Assembly (NCBI RefSeq): GCF_900111515.1
Contig: NZ_FOHS01000007.1
Coordinates: forward strand, 1 to 64,000
Source: Hymenobacter actinosclerus
GTDB lineage: Bacteria; Bacteroidota; Bacteroidia; Cytophagales; Hymenobacteraceae
Direction: 5' to 3'
Length of the DNA: 64,000 nt
In this document: in pieces, positions 41,537-50,440 of the stretch
How positions within the stretch are numbered: position 1 is the first letter of the stretch
Layout of the letters: every line of letters starts with the position of its first letter
Notes under the pieces: model-generated
Database searches by the model: none
What the model was told of the DNA's origin: nothing
Seen by the model: the letters and a program-made list of their open reading frames with translations, nothing else
Position numbers and translations under genes: made by a program

Positions 41537-44434
41537 ATGGCCGACAATTCCGCTTTGCAACTCGCCGCCCCCGCGGCCGACCCGATTGACCAGCTCGACC
41601 CGCGCGAGTTCATTCTCATCAAGAACGCGCGGGTACATAATCTGAAAAACCTCAGCGTAGCCCTGCCGCGCAACAAATTCATCGTCGTGACGGGCCTGTC
41701 GGGCTCGGGCAAGTCGAGCCTGGCGTTTGATACGCTCTATGCCGAGGGGCAGCGCATGTACGTGGAGAGCCTCAGCTCCTACGCCCGCCAGTTCCTGGGC
41801 CGCATGGACAAGCCCGACGTGGACTACATCCGGGGCATCTCGCCGGCCATTGCCATCGAGCAGAAGGTGAGCATCAAGAACAACCGCTCCACCGTCGGCA
41901 CCAGCACCGAAATCTACGACTACCTCAAGCTGCTGTTCGCGCGCGTGGGCCGCACCTACTCGCCCATCAGCGGCGAGCAGGTGCGCAAAGACAACGTGGC
42001 CGACGTGGTGGACTACCTCATGCGCCTACCCGAAGGCACCCGCGTGATGCTGCTGGCCCCGCTGCTGCGCGCCGAGGATGGCCGCCCCCTGAGCAAGGAG
42101 CTGGACTTGCTGCTCCAGAAAGGCTACAGCCGGGTGGTGGTAAACGGCGAAACCGCCTTCATCGAAGACCTGCTCGCCGAAGGCCAGCCCGAGCCCACCG
42201 ATGGCGACATCTTCATCATGATTGACCGCGCCGTCATCATCCCCCAAGACGAAGACCTGGCCTTTCGCCTCGCCGACTCGGTGCAAACCGCGTTTTTCGA
42301 GGGACACGGGAGTTTAGTTGCCAGTTATCAGTTGTCAGTTGTTAGTGCGGATGACCAGCAGACCGGCCTAACAACTGACAACCAACCACTGACAACTCAA
42401 AGGACTTTCTCCGATAAATTCGAGTTGGATGGGTTGGCGTTTGAGGAGCCGAGCGTGAATTTCTTCTCGTTTAATAACCCGTACGGCGCCTGCCAGACCT
42501 GCGAGGGGTTCGGCTCGGTGCTGGGGATTGACGAGGACTTGGTGATACCCGACAAGAGCCTGACGGTGTACGAGGGGGCCATTGCGCCCTGGCGCACCGA
42601 CAAGCAGAGCGAGTGGCTCAAGCCGCTTATCAAGAACGGCATCCGGTTTGATTTCCCGATTCACCGGCCTTACAACGAGCTGACGGAGAAGGAGCGCGCC
42701 CTGCTGTGGAAGGGCAACAAGTACTTCGACGGGCTGGACGACTACTTCAAGTGGGTGGCCACCCAGACCCACAAAATCCAGTACCGGGTGCTGCAAAGCC
42801 GCTACCGGGGCCGCACCACCTGCCCCGACTGCCGGGGCAGCCGCCTGCGCAAGGATGCCCAGTACGTGAAAATTGAGGGTAAAAGCATCACCGATTTGGT
42901 GCTGCTGCCGGTGAGCGAGGCGCTGACTTATTTTGCGGAGCTCGACCTGCCCGAGCACGAGGCCAAGGTGGCCGAGCGGCTCGTAACGGAAATTACGAAC
43001 CGGCTGGGCTACCTGCACCGGGTGGGCCTGGGCTACCTCACGCTCAACCGCCTCAGCAGCACCCTGAGCGGCGGCGAAAGCCAGCGGATTTCGCTGGCCA
43101 CGTCGCTCGGTTCGGCGCTGGTGGGCTCAATGTACATTCTCGATGAGCCCTCGATTGGCCTGCACCCCCAGGATGCCGAGCAGCTGATTGGCGTGCTCCG
43201 CTCGTTGCAGCAGCTGGGCAACACCGTAATTGTGGTGGAGCACGAGGACAAGATGATGGAGCAGGCCGACCAGATTATTGACATCGGCCCCGAGGCCGGC
43301 AGCGGCGGCGGCATTTTACAATTCCAGGGTACCTACGCCGAGGTGCTGACCTCCGACACCTACACCGGTCAGTACCTGAGCGGCCGGCGCGAGGTGGCGG
43401 TGCCCAAAACCCGCCGCCCCTGGCGCAACGCCCTGGAGCTGACGGGCGCCCGTGAGAACAACCTCAAGAACGTGAGCGTGAAGTTTCCGCTTAATGTGAT
43501 GACGGTGGTCACGGGCGTGTCGGGCTCGGGTAAAAGCACGCTGGTCAAGCGCATTCTGGCTCCGGCGCTGCTCAAGCAGCTGGGCGGCGGCGCGGGCGAA
43601 AGCACCGGCAAGTTCGACCGCCTCACCGGCGCCGCCGGGCAGGTAACGCACGTCGAGTTCGTCGACCAGAACCCGATTGGCAAGAGCAGCCGCTCGAACC
43701 CCGTTACCTACGTGAAGGCCTACGACACCATCCGCAGCCTGTTTGCCGACCAGCCGCTGGCCAAGGCCCGGGGCTTCAAGCCCTCGCACTTCAGCTTCAA
43801 TGTGGAAGGCGGACGCTGCGAGGTGTGCCAGGGCGAGGGCCAGGTGAAAATCGAGATGCAGTTCATGGCCGACATCTTCCTGACCTGCGAGGCCTGCGAG
43901 GGCCGCAAGTTCAAGCAGGACGTGCTCGACGTGCAGTATCAGAATCAGAGCATCAACGACGTGCTCGAACTAACCATCGAGGACAGCCTGGATTTCTTTA
44001 AGGACCAGCCCAAAATCATCGAGCGCCTTAAGCCGCTGGACGACGTGGGCCTGGGCTACATCCGGCTGGGGCAGTCGGCCAACACGCTAAGCGGCGGCGA
44101 GGCCCAGCGTGTGAAACTGGCCTCGTTCCTGACCAAGGGCAACACGCTGCAGAACGATAAAATCCTGTTCATCTTCGATGAGCCCAGCACCGGCCTGCAC
44201 TTCCACGACATCAACAAGCTCATGCTGGCCCTCAACGCCCTGGTCGAGCAGGGCAACTCGGTGCTCATCATCGAGCACAACATGGACATCATCAAGTGCG
44301 CCGACTGGCTGATTGATCTCGGCCCCGAAGGCGGCCTGAACGGCGGCCACCTGCTGTTCGAAGGCACCCCCGAGCAGTTCATCAAGCTCAAGGATACCAA
44401 CTCCACGGCGCGGTTCCTGGCCGAGAAGCTTTAA
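41537..44434 (+). CDS. uvrA: Excinuclease ABC subunit A with an in-frame repeat insertion
   Basis: A 965-residue nucleotide-excision repair ATPase that finds bulky lesions and loads UvrB. It has two ABC modules: Walker A GLSGSGKSS (about 55) and GVSGSGKST, signatures LSGGESQRISLA and LSGGEAQRVKLA, and zinc-type CxxC pairs (CQTC, CPDC, CEVC, CEAC). An insertion of about 30 residues at about 258-289 (ASYQLSVVSADDQQ...) is encoded by an 82-base palindrome (42311-42402) and is not part of UvrA. The reading frame is kept. It is probably tolerated in a surface loop. Confidence 0.95.
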   Translation: MADNSALQLAAPAADPIDQLDPREFILIKNARVHNLKNLSVALPRNKFIVVTGLSGSGKSSLAFDTLYAEGQRMYVESLSSYARQFLGRMDKPDVDYIRGISPAIAIEQKVSIKNNRSTVGTSTEIYDYLKLLFARVGRTYSPISGEQVRKDNVADVVDYLMRLPEGTRVMLLAPLLRAEDGRPLSKELDLLLQKGYSRVVVNGETAFIEDLLAEGQPEPTDGDIFIMIDRAVIIPQDEDLAFRLADSVQTAFFEGHGSLVASYQLSVVSADDQQTGLTTDNQPLTTQRTFSDKFELDGLAFEEPSVNFFSFNNPYGACQTCEGFGSVLGIDEDLVIPDKSLTVYEGAIAPWRTDKQSEWLKPLIKNGIRFDFPIHRPYNELTEKERALLWKGNKYFDGLDDYFKWVATQTHKIQYRVLQSRYRGRTTCPDCRGSRLRKDAQYVKIEGKSITDLVLLPVSEALTYFAELDLPEHEAKVAERLVTEITNRLGYLHRVGLGYLTLNRLSSTLSGGESQRISLATSLGSALVGSMYILDEPSIGLHPQDAEQLIGVLRSLQQLGNTVIVVEHEDKMMEQADQIIDIGPEAGSGGGILQFQGTYAEVLTSDTYTGQYLSGRREVAVPKTRRPWRNALELTGARENNLKNVSVKFPLNVMTVVTGVSGSGKSTLVKRILAPALLKQLGGGAGESTGKFDRLTGAAGQVTHVEFVDQNPIGKSSRSNPVTYVKAYDTIRSLFADQPLAKARGFKPSHFSFNVEGGRCEVCQGEGQVKIEMQFMADIFLTCEACEGRKFKQDVLDVQYQNQSINDVLELTIEDSLDFFKDQPKIIERLKPLDDVGLGYIRLGQSANTLSGGEAQRVKLASFLTKGNTLQNDKILFIFDEPSTGLHFHDINKLMLALNALVEQGNSVLIIEHNMDIIKCADWLIDLGPEGGLNGGHLLFEGTPEQFIKLKDTNSTARFLAEKL
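42311..42402. repeat. CAGTTGTC-family palindrome inside uvrA
   Basis: The left arm (AGTTGCCAGTTATCAGTTGT and on) and right arm (CTAACAACTGACAACC and on) are inverted copies of about 30 bases, around 22 bases. Both sides read in the uvrA frame. Confidence 0.85.
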
Positions 44435-44435
44435 T

Positions 44436-44525
44436 CACAGATGTTGCAGATGAGGGGGATAACACAGATGCAGGCGTGAACCATTTATCTCCGCATCTGC
44501 GCTATCCTTTTCATCTGCAACATCT
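44436..44525. repeat. CAGATG-word palindrome between uvrA and the VOC gene
   Basis: The arms ACAGATGTTGCAGATGAG and CTTTTCATCTGCAACATCT are inverted, with inner words CACAGATGCAG/CGCATCTGCG. It abuts the ATG of the next gene. Confidence 0.75.
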
Positions 44526-44900
44526 ATGATTCTCAACCAGGTAACCGTGCCCGCGCTGGATGTGGCCAAATCGGTGGCGTTTTACCAGCAACTGGGCTTG
44601 CGACTGATCGTGGATGCCTGCCCCCGCTACGCCCGGCTGGAATGCCCCGACGGGGAGGCCACGTTCTCTGTTCATCAGGTGACGGAGTTGCCGCGGGGCG
44701 CGGGCGTAATGGTTTACTTTGAGCAGGAGCGACTGGACGAATGGGTAGCGGCGCTACAGCAGCAGGGCATTACCTTTGACGAGTTGCCCACCGACCAAAG
44801 CTGGCTCTGGCGCGAGGCCCGGCTGCGCGACCCGGCCGGCAACCAGCTCGTTCTGTTTTATGGCGGCGAAAACCGCAAAAATCCACCCTGGCGGGTATAG
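44526..44900 (+). CDS. VOC superfamily (glyoxalase/bleomycin-resistance-type) protein
   Basis: A 124-residue one-domain VOC protein of the usual length. VPALDVAKSVAFYQQLGLRL at the N-terminus and LRDPAGNQLVLFY at the C-terminus, with an acidic metal ligand, give the beta-alpha-beta-beta-beta fold. It is a dimeric metal-dependent enzyme or binder of unknown substrate. The ATG lies directly at the edge of the upstream palindrome, so the leader and ribosome site are the repeat itself. Confidence 0.85.
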   Translation: MILNQVTVPALDVAKSVAFYQQLGLRLIVDACPRYARLECPDGEATFSVHQVTELPRGAGVMVYFEQERLDEWVAALQQQGITFDELPTDQSWLWREARLRDPAGNQLVLFYGGENRKNPPWRV

Positions 44901-45043
44901 CATTACCAGCAGCGGCAGCGGTTGCCGCCGCTGTTTTTTTACGCCTGCGGTAACACTTTAGTAAGCGTTTGAATACATTACTGCCGCAATAGCTGGTTGT
45001 GTGCCGGCGGGCTCCCTCCTTTCGTGTTTTTCCGATTTAGGCT

Positions 45044-45508
45044 ATGGCGATGATTCGCAATGCGCGGCTGCAGCTGCAACACGATGAGGCAACGGGCCTG
45101 ATTCGGGTAGCCTGGCGCGCCGGGCAGCCGGTAGCGGCATTTCAGTCGGCGCTGGAGTGGCTGATGGAGTTCAGCCAGGAGCACCACGTGACGCGCTGGC
45201 TTGTCGATATGCACCACCTGCCCCCGTTGGGCAGCGCCGAGCAGGCCTGGATTACCGACCAGTGGTTTGCCGCCATGACGACCACGCCGGTGCGCCAGCT
45301 GGCCCTGGTGCTGCCCTCGGATATCCACAACTACCTGGTGGCCACCGCGCCGGTGCACAACCCGCAACTGGCCCCACCCTTCGAGCTGGATTTTTTCACC
45401 GATGTGGCTTCGGCGTTTGGCTGGCTGATGGAAAGCGAGCCAACACGAGAGCGGCTCTGGCACGAGTGGGAGCCCGACCCCTCCGACCCCAGCCTGCGCC
45501 TAGGCTAA
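45044..45508 (+). CDS. STAS/SpoIIAA-like small protein
   Basis: A 154-residue soluble protein. The layout (FQSALEWLMEFSQEHHVTRWLVDMHHLPP, then QAWITDQWF, VRQLALVLPSDIHNYLVATA and a final helix) resembles the proteins at 60498 and 60985, which look like single STAS/SpoIIAA-like folds seen in Hymenobacter. No catalytic motif. Function unknown. The start at 45044 is ATG (MAM; a second ATG follows two codons later). Confidence 0.6.
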   Translation: MAMIRNARLQLQHDEATGLIRVAWRAGQPVAAFQSALEWLMEFSQEHHVTRWLVDMHHLPPLGSAEQAWITDQWFAAMTTTPVRQLALVLPSDIHNYLVATAPVHNPQLAPPFELDFFTDVASAFGWLMESEPTRERLWHEWEPDPSDPSLRLG

Positions 45509-45550
45509 GCCGCTGGGCCGGAATCGGCAAATTTTGCGGTTCTTGATGCC

Positions 45551-46369
45551 ATGAACCCTACTGCCTCCGCCTCTTCTGCTTCGCCCCTGGCCAGCCGCGC
45601 CTGGCGCTGGACCGCCGCCGCCGCTACGGCGGGTAACATCGCCCTCAACTATATCTCGCAGGCGTACCCGTTCAATGGGCAGACCAACGCCGTGGTGTCG
45701 GGCAAGTACCCCACGCCGGTTACGCCGGCCGGTTACGCGTTCAGCATCTGGGGGCTGATTTTTCTGAGCCTGCTGGTTTACGCCGCGTGGCAGCTGCTGC
45801 CGGCGCAGCGCCGCAACCCGCTGCCCGACCTGCTGGCCCGGCCGCTGGTGCTGGCCAACGGGCTGACGGGGCTTTGGCTGGTGCTATTTGCCTACGAGTT
45901 GCTGCCGCTGAGCGCGCTGGTGATGGTGGGCATTCTGGCGGCGCTGGCCCTGGCCTACGGGCGGCTGCGGCGGCAGGCCCGGCAGGAGCCGGCCACCGTG
46001 CCGCTATGGGTGAACCTGCCGTTCGGGCTGTACCTGGGCTGGATTTCGGTGGCGCTGGTGGTAAATGCCACGGTGGCGCTGGGCCAGTACTGGCAGCCGG
46101 GGCCGGCCAAAGGCGTGGAGTGGGGCATTATTCTGATGGGTATTGTGGCCGGACTGGCCCTGAACGTAACCGGCCGGTTCCGGGAGCTGGCCTACCCGGC
46201 CGCCGTGGCCTGGGGCCTGGCAGGCATCTGGGTGGCCCGCAACGGCGGGCCCGACACGCAGTTTCTGGCCGGCACGGCGCTGCTGGCCGCGGCCGTGGTG
46301 GCTGTTGGGGCGCTGGGGCTGGTGTGGACGGCGCGGCGTAAGCAGGCAAGCCCTAACTTGCAGGCCTAA
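45551..46369 (+). CDS. TspO-like tryptophan-rich membrane protein
   Basis: A 272-residue membrane protein with about seven hydrophobic segments. PAGYAFSIWGLIFLSLLVYA and the Trp pattern (GLYLGWISVALVVNATVAL) match the TspO/MBR-related family of longer, Bacteroidota/Gram-positive type. TspO-type proteins bind tetrapyrroles or cholesterol-like ligands. A C-terminal basic tail follows. It starts 43 bases after the STAS-like gene and ends 24 bases before tpiA on the same strand. Confidence 0.75.
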   Translation: MNPTASASSASPLASRAWRWTAAAATAGNIALNYISQAYPFNGQTNAVVSGKYPTPVTPAGYAFSIWGLIFLSLLVYAAWQLLPAQRRNPLPDLLARPLVLANGLTGLWLVLFAYELLPLSALVMVGILAALALAYGRLRRQARQEPATVPLWVNLPFGLYLGWISVALVVNATVALGQYWQPGPAKGVEWGIILMGIVAGLALNVTGRFRELAYPAAVAWGLAGIWVARNGGPDTQFLAGTALLAAAVVAVGALGLVWTARRKQASPNLQA

Positions 46370-46393
46370 TCCCCCACCCCAACCCTTTCCGCT

Positions 46394-47161
46394 ATGCGTA
46401 AGAATATTGTGGCCGGCAACTGGAAGATGAACACCACGTTGGCTGAGGCTCAGGCCCTGATTTCCGAAATCGTGCACATGGTGCAGGATGAAACCACCGG
46501 CTCGCCTGCCGTAGAAGTGGTGGTGTGCCCGCCGTTCCCGTTTCTGCTGCCGGTGGGCAAGTTGATGCCCGAGGGCGGCAGTTTCCACCTGGGCGCCCAG
46601 AACTGCCACCAGAAAGCCAGCGGCGCGTTTACCGGCGAAGTGTCGGCCCCCATGTTGCAGTCGGTGGGTTGCGAGTACGTGATTCTGGGCCACTCGGAGC
46701 GGCGGCAGTATTTCCGCGAGGATGACGAGTTGCTGAGCCAGAAGCTGAAAGCGGCCCTGGAGGCCGGGCTCAAGCCCATCTTCTGCGTGGGCGAAACGCT
46801 GGAGGCCCGCGAGGCCGGCGACACGTTCAAGTACATCGAAAAGCAGCTTAAAGACGGGCTGTTTCACCTCTCCAACGAGGAATTCGACCAGGTAACCGTG
46901 GCCTACGAGCCCATCTGGGCCATTGGCACCGGCAAAACGGCCACCAGCCAGCAGGCCCAGGAGGTGCACGCCTTCATCCGCGAGCAACTGGCCCGCGCCT
47001 ACGACGCCAAGGCGGCCCTCAACACGAGCATCCTCTACGGCGGCTCCTGCAACGCTCAGAACGCCCGCGAGCTGTTCAGCCAGCCCGACGTGGATGGCGG
47101 CCTCATCGGCGGCGCGGCCCTCAAGTCGCGCGACTTCACCGACATCATCAAGTCGTTTTAG
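46394..47161 (+). CDS. tpiA: Triose-phosphate isomerase
   Basis: A 255-residue glycolytic enzyme (dihydroxyacetone phosphate to glyceraldehyde 3-phosphate). It has all key residues: Lys in AGNWKMN, catalytic His in ILGHSERR, catalytic Glu in AYEPIWAIGTGKTA, and the phosphate loop GGSCNAQNARELF...GGLIGGAALK. Normal length. A GTGAGA-type repeat follows. Confidence 0.98.
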   Translation: MRKNIVAGNWKMNTTLAEAQALISEIVHMVQDETTGSPAVEVVVCPPFPFLLPVGKLMPEGGSFHLGAQNCHQKASGAFTGEVSAPMLQSVGCEYVILGHSERRQYFREDDELLSQKLKAALEAGLKPIFCVGETLEAREAGDTFKYIEKQLKDGLFHLSNEEFDQVTVAYEPIWAIGTGKTATSQQAQEVHAFIREQLARAYDAKAALNTSILYGGSCNAQNARELFSQPDVDGGLIGGAALKSRDFTDIIKSF

Positions 47162-47275
47162 GGTTAGAAGCGAGTACAGCGAAGTGAGAGGCAAGATGCG
47201 GCAGGCTGCTATGACAGTCGGCTGCATTTTTGCTTCGTCGGTTTCACTGCTCACCTCTCTGTACTCATATCTCTA
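47162..47275. repeat. GTGAGA-word inverted repeat after tpiA
   Basis: GAAGCGAGTACAGCGAAGTGAGAGG and CTCACCTCTCTGTACTCATATCTC are inverted over about 60 bases. The right arm ends three bases before the next start. Confidence 0.65.
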
Positions 47276-47277
47276 TA

Positions 47278-47667
47278 ATGCTTCTCTCCTTCCTGCTTTC
47301 CGGTTTTCTGGCACTGAACCCGTTTGCCGCGCCGTTGCGAGTGCCGCTGGCTCCGGCGGCGCCGGGAGTGGTGGCCGGCTCCATCGACCCCTGCCGCATC
47401 TACGGCTCGGTGTATTTGGAGCGCGACCCCAGCCGCCGCAGCTACTGCTTTGCCACAGTGTACCTGGAGCCCGAGTCGGCTTTCTGCGACCTGCTGGTGT
47501 ACCCGGAAACCAACAAGCTGTTCGCCGACCGCGCCGGCCTCTGGTATTCCACCGAGGCCCGCGACTTCGCTGATTACGCCCTGTTCGTAACCGACAACCG
47601 TAACCTGGCCGACTTCTCGTTTCAGTACACCAAAGTGCGCAACTACGCCGGCTGCCAGAAGCGGTGA
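47278..47667 (+). CDS. DUF6150-like exported protein
   Basis: A 129-residue protein with a signal-like N-terminus (1-24). The body (DPCRIYGSVYLERDPSRRSYCF, ESAFCDLLVYPETNKLFADR, LWYSTEARDFADYALFVTDN, FSFQYTKVRNYAGC) has the repeated FAD- or YAD-type unit of the DUF6150 family, known from Bacteroidota. The unit (about 22 residues with V/F-hydrophobic strands) suggests a stacked beta fold. Function unknown. Confidence 0.78.
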   Translation: MLLSFLLSGFLALNPFAAPLRVPLAPAAPGVVAGSIDPCRIYGSVYLERDPSRRSYCFATVYLEPESAFCDLLVYPETNKLFADRAGLWYSTEARDFADYALFVTDNRNLADFSFQYTKVRNYAGCQKR

Positions 47668-47692
47668 GTTATTGGCTCCAGGCAGAATCAAA

Positions 47693-47740
47693 CACGAAAA
47701 AGCCCCTGACGTTCATGCTGACGCCGGGGGCTTTTTCGTG
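47693..47740 (+). terminator. Terminator after the DUF6150 gene
   Basis: The palindrome CACGAAAAAGCCCC...GGGGGCTTTTTCGTG lies 26 bases after the stop. Its T run serves the plus strand. Confidence 0.8.
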
Positions 47741-47849
47741 CGGGCCTTTGATGATTCACCGGCAAGCCGTTTTCGCCGCCGCTGCTATAACTTGCCGCCG
47801 CCCTGCCACACGCCGCGGCGGGCAGCCGCTTAGGCGCAACTACTTATCG

Positions 47850-48611
47850 ATGGAATTAGCATTACGAAACCTGACCAAATCGTTCGGGCCGAAAACCGTG
47901 CTGCGCGACCTGAGCCTGCAAGTGGAAACCGGCTGCTGCGTGGGCGTGGTGGGCCGTAACGGGGCCGGCAAAAGCACCTTGTTCAACCTGCTGGTGAACG
48001 TGCTGCTGCCTACTTCGGGTGAGATAGTGCTCGACGGCGAGGTGCTGGGCGAAACGTTTCCGGTGGCTACCAAACGGCGCATCGGGGCGCTCATCAACCA
48101 GGGCCACCTCGTCGAGCAGCTCACGGCCGAGGAGTACCTGCAGTTCGTGGCCCGCATCTACGAACTGCCCGACGCCGCCCCGCGCATTGCCAGTTTGCTG
48201 GGGCATTTGCTGGAAGAGTTCGACCAGGTGCGCCACAAGCGGCTCAGCGCGTTTTCGACTGGCATGAAGCAGAAGGTGGCCGTGGCCGCCTGCCTGTTGC
48301 ACCGCCCCGAGCTGCTGCTACTGGACGAGCCGCTCAACGGCCTCGACGTGTTTTCGGCCGAGCGGGTGCTGGCGCTGCTGGCCAGCTACCGGCCCCAGTC
48401 GCTCACGTTCATTTCCTCGCACAACTTGGCCCACATCGAGCAGATTGCCACCCATTTGCTGGTTATTGATGAGGCCGAAGTGAAGTTCTGGGGCACCATG
48501 GCCGAGTTCAAGGCCGGCCGCGAAGCCATCCTCTCCGACGCCCTGCTCCAGCTGCTCCACCCCACCACGTCTGCCCACGACCTCACATGGCTCACCCATC
48601 AGGCCAGTTAG
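47850..48611 (+). CDS. ABC transporter ATP-binding subunit
   Basis: A 253-residue ATPase: Walker A GRNGAGKST (about residues 37-45), Q-loop ALINQGHL, signature LSAFSTGMKQKV (non-canonical, lacks LSGGQ), Walker B LLLLDEPLNGLD and an H-loop SSHNLAH. The type is that of CcmA/NatA-like exporters. The start at 47850 drops a 62-residue extension of no likely coding value. It overlaps the permease by 25 bases, so the two act together. Confidence 0.88.
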   Translation: MELALRNLTKSFGPKTVLRDLSLQVETGCCVGVVGRNGAGKSTLFNLLVNVLLPTSGEIVLDGEVLGETFPVATKRRIGALINQGHLVEQLTAEEYLQFVARIYELPDAAPRIASLLGHLLEEFDQVRHKRLSAFSTGMKQKVAVAACLLHRPELLLLDEPLNGLDVFSAERVLALLASYRPQSLTFISSHNLAHIEQIATHLLVIDEAEVKFWGTMAEFKAGREAILSDALLQLLHPTTSAHDLTWLTHQAS

Positions 48612-49975
48612 GCCACTTCCTGCCCTACCTGCTGGGCCGGCAGCTGCGGGCCGTGTTCTGGCCTGGCGCCGGCGAAGGCCGGGCCGCTACACTGCTGCTA
48701 AGCCTGATAGCGGTGGCCTATGCGCTGGCGCTGGGCTACTCGCTCAATCATACCGCCATACTGTCGGCCGGAACGCTGCCTATGCTGCTGGCGGGCATCA
48801 ATACCATGCTTTTCGTAACCGTCCTGCTGGCCGACTTTCTGCCTTCCTACCGGGCCGTGCAACGGCCGCTGCCCGAGCCGCTGCCGGTATCGGCCCGCCT
48901 GAATGCGGTGACGGCCTTCGTGCTCGATTTAGTGTCGGTACGGCGCGGGCTGCTACTGCTGTTTGTATTGGTGGTATTACTCGTTGCGCCCGCTTTCTGG
49001 CGGCCGCTGGGCCTGAGTTTGCTGGTGTGGCTGAGCGCGGCCGCCGTGAGCTTCAACCTGCGGCTGCTGCTGTCGGTGGGGCGCTGGCGGCATCCGCTGT
49101 TCTGGCTGAACCTGCTGTGCCTGGGCGCGGCGGCAGTCTGGCTGAGCCAGGAGTTTGATGTTACGGCCGGTCCGCTGGCTTACTGGGCAGCGGTCCTGGC
49201 CGTGGGCGGACCACTGCTGCTGTGGGCGGCGGCGCTGTATCTGGTGGCTCCCTGCTTCAGCGCCCGCTATATGCCCGATCAGGCCGAATCGTCTTCCGCT
49301 GAGGGCCGCTGGCTGGGCCGGCTTTCTCCAGAGTGGAAAATGTACCTGCGTAGAACCCGGCCGGCGTTGCTAACCGCCGTGGGGTTTAAGGTGCTAATGA
49401 TGGGGTGGAGCGCCTACATGGTCTACGACTCCGGCATCAGCTCCGCCAAGAGCGTTCTGTACCTGCCGTTGCTGCCCGTACTTAGCTTTACCTATGTCAA
49501 CAACAACCTGCTGGGCTACCTCTGGACCGCTACCACCGATGAGCTGGAGCGGTTGGGCCTTACGGGCCAGTTGCTACGGCGGTATTTGCGGCTGGCGGGA
49601 ACTGTCGTGCTGGTTGATTGCCTGCTTTCGGCGGTATTGCTGCTGGCCGTATTCCCGCGGTCTATGTGGCCGTTGCTGGGGCTGCTGCCGCTGGCGGGCA
49701 GCGCGCTCATGGCCCTGGGTATCTGGGGCAGCTTCTGGAAAGCCAAGCCCATTGTCAAGAAAATTGACTTCAGCACCATGCGCAATAATTCCTCCAAGCT
49801 CATCAGCATCTGCAGCGTTGGGCTGGCGGCCGCCCTGTACCTGATGCCCTGGTGGTGGGCCCGGGTGGCGCTGGCGCTGGTCGTCACGCTCTCGGCCCTG
49901 GTGCCGGTGCGGCGCATCCTAAGCAACCACGGCCCCACCCGGCGGCAGCTCTGGCATCGCCTCATGCACGCCTGA
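48587..49975 (+). CDS. ABC transporter permease of unrecognised family
   Basis: A 462-residue membrane protein with at least ten hydrophobic segments (the first near 38-55, then 62-85, 110-130, 135-155, 165-185, 195-215 and four to five more in the second half). A cytoplasmic loop near 245-260 contains RLSPEWKMYLRR. It lies directly after the ATPase with overlapping frames and must be its partner. I do not recognise the permease family. The substrate could be a peptide or lipid. The stop is followed by a 64-base hairpin. Confidence 0.75.
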   Translation: MAHPSGQLGHFLPYLLGRQLRAVFWPGAGEGRAATLLLSLIAVAYALALGYSLNHTAILSAGTLPMLLAGINTMLFVTVLLADFLPSYRAVQRPLPEPLPVSARLNAVTAFVLDLVSVRRGLLLLFVLVVLLVAPAFWRPLGLSLLVWLSAAAVSFNLRLLLSVGRWRHPLFWLNLLCLGAAAVWLSQEFDVTAGPLAYWAAVLAVGGPLLLWAAALYLVAPCFSARYMPDQAESSSAEGRWLGRLSPEWKMYLRRTRPALLTAVGFKVLMMGWSAYMVYDSGISSAKSVLYLPLLPVLSFTYVNNNLLGYLWTATTDELERLGLTGQLLRRYLRLAGTVVLVDCLLSAVLLLAVFPRSMWPLLGLLPLAGSALMALGIWGSFWKAKPIVKKIDFSTMRNNSSKLISICSVGLAAALYLMPWWWARVALALVVTLSALVPVRRILSNHGPTRRQLWHRLMHA

Positions 49976-49993
49976 TTTCGGCTCAGCTGCGGG

Positions 49994-50057
49994 AAGGCCA
50001 GGCATAGCACAGCCCCTGATCCAAGCGGACGTCAGGGGCTGTGCTGTGCCTGGCCTT
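49994..50057. terminator. Long hairpin between convergent genes
   Basis: The arms AAGGCCAGGCATAGCACAGC... and inverse pair over about 26 bases with one bulge. It separates the permease (plus) from the OmpA gene (minus) and probably terminates both. Confidence 0.7.
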
Positions 50058-50086
50058 CGTGCTTCGGAAAGCGCCAACTCACTCAT

Positions 50087-50440
50087 TCACCGCTTCACCA
50101 GCTCCACGCGGCGGTTCTGGGCGCGGCCGGTTTCGGTGGCGTTGTCGGCCAGGGGCTGGGTTTGGCCAAAGCCGGCGGCCTGCAGGCGGCCGGGGCTTAT
50201 GCTGGCGGCAGTGAGGGCCGCCACGACCGACTGGGCCCGGGCCTCGGATAACTGCTGGTTGTGAGCGGCGGTACCCGCGTTATCGGTGTGGCCCTGCACG
50301 GCCAGGCGCAGCGCGGGGTTCCGGCGCAGCAATGTCACTACCTCGGCCACCGTGGGCCCCGATTCGGGCCGGATGGTGGCTTTATCCGTGTCGAAGTTCA
50401 CGTAGAGCGCCACCCGGCCCTCGGTGTCTAGTTTTTTTTT
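50087..50440 (-). pseudogene. OmpA-like C-terminal domain, out of frame with its lipoprotein
   Basis: This frame reads a complete OmpA/MotB peptidoglycan-binding domain: LYVNFDTDKATIRPESGPTV, VQGHTDNAGTAAHNQQLS (the canonical TDNxG), and GRAQNRRVELV. It has no start of its own. The frame continues from the end of the lipoprotein at 50428-51141 only if the nine-A tract is read with a -1 shift. It is either a frameshifted half, or a domain made by programmed slippage. Confidence 0.75.

Noticed and set aside
50087..50413. The OmpA domain as an independent gene starting at 50413
   Set aside because: The putative start is inside the first strand of the domain, no signal peptide precedes it, and the upstream lipoprotein joins perfectly in the -1 frame.
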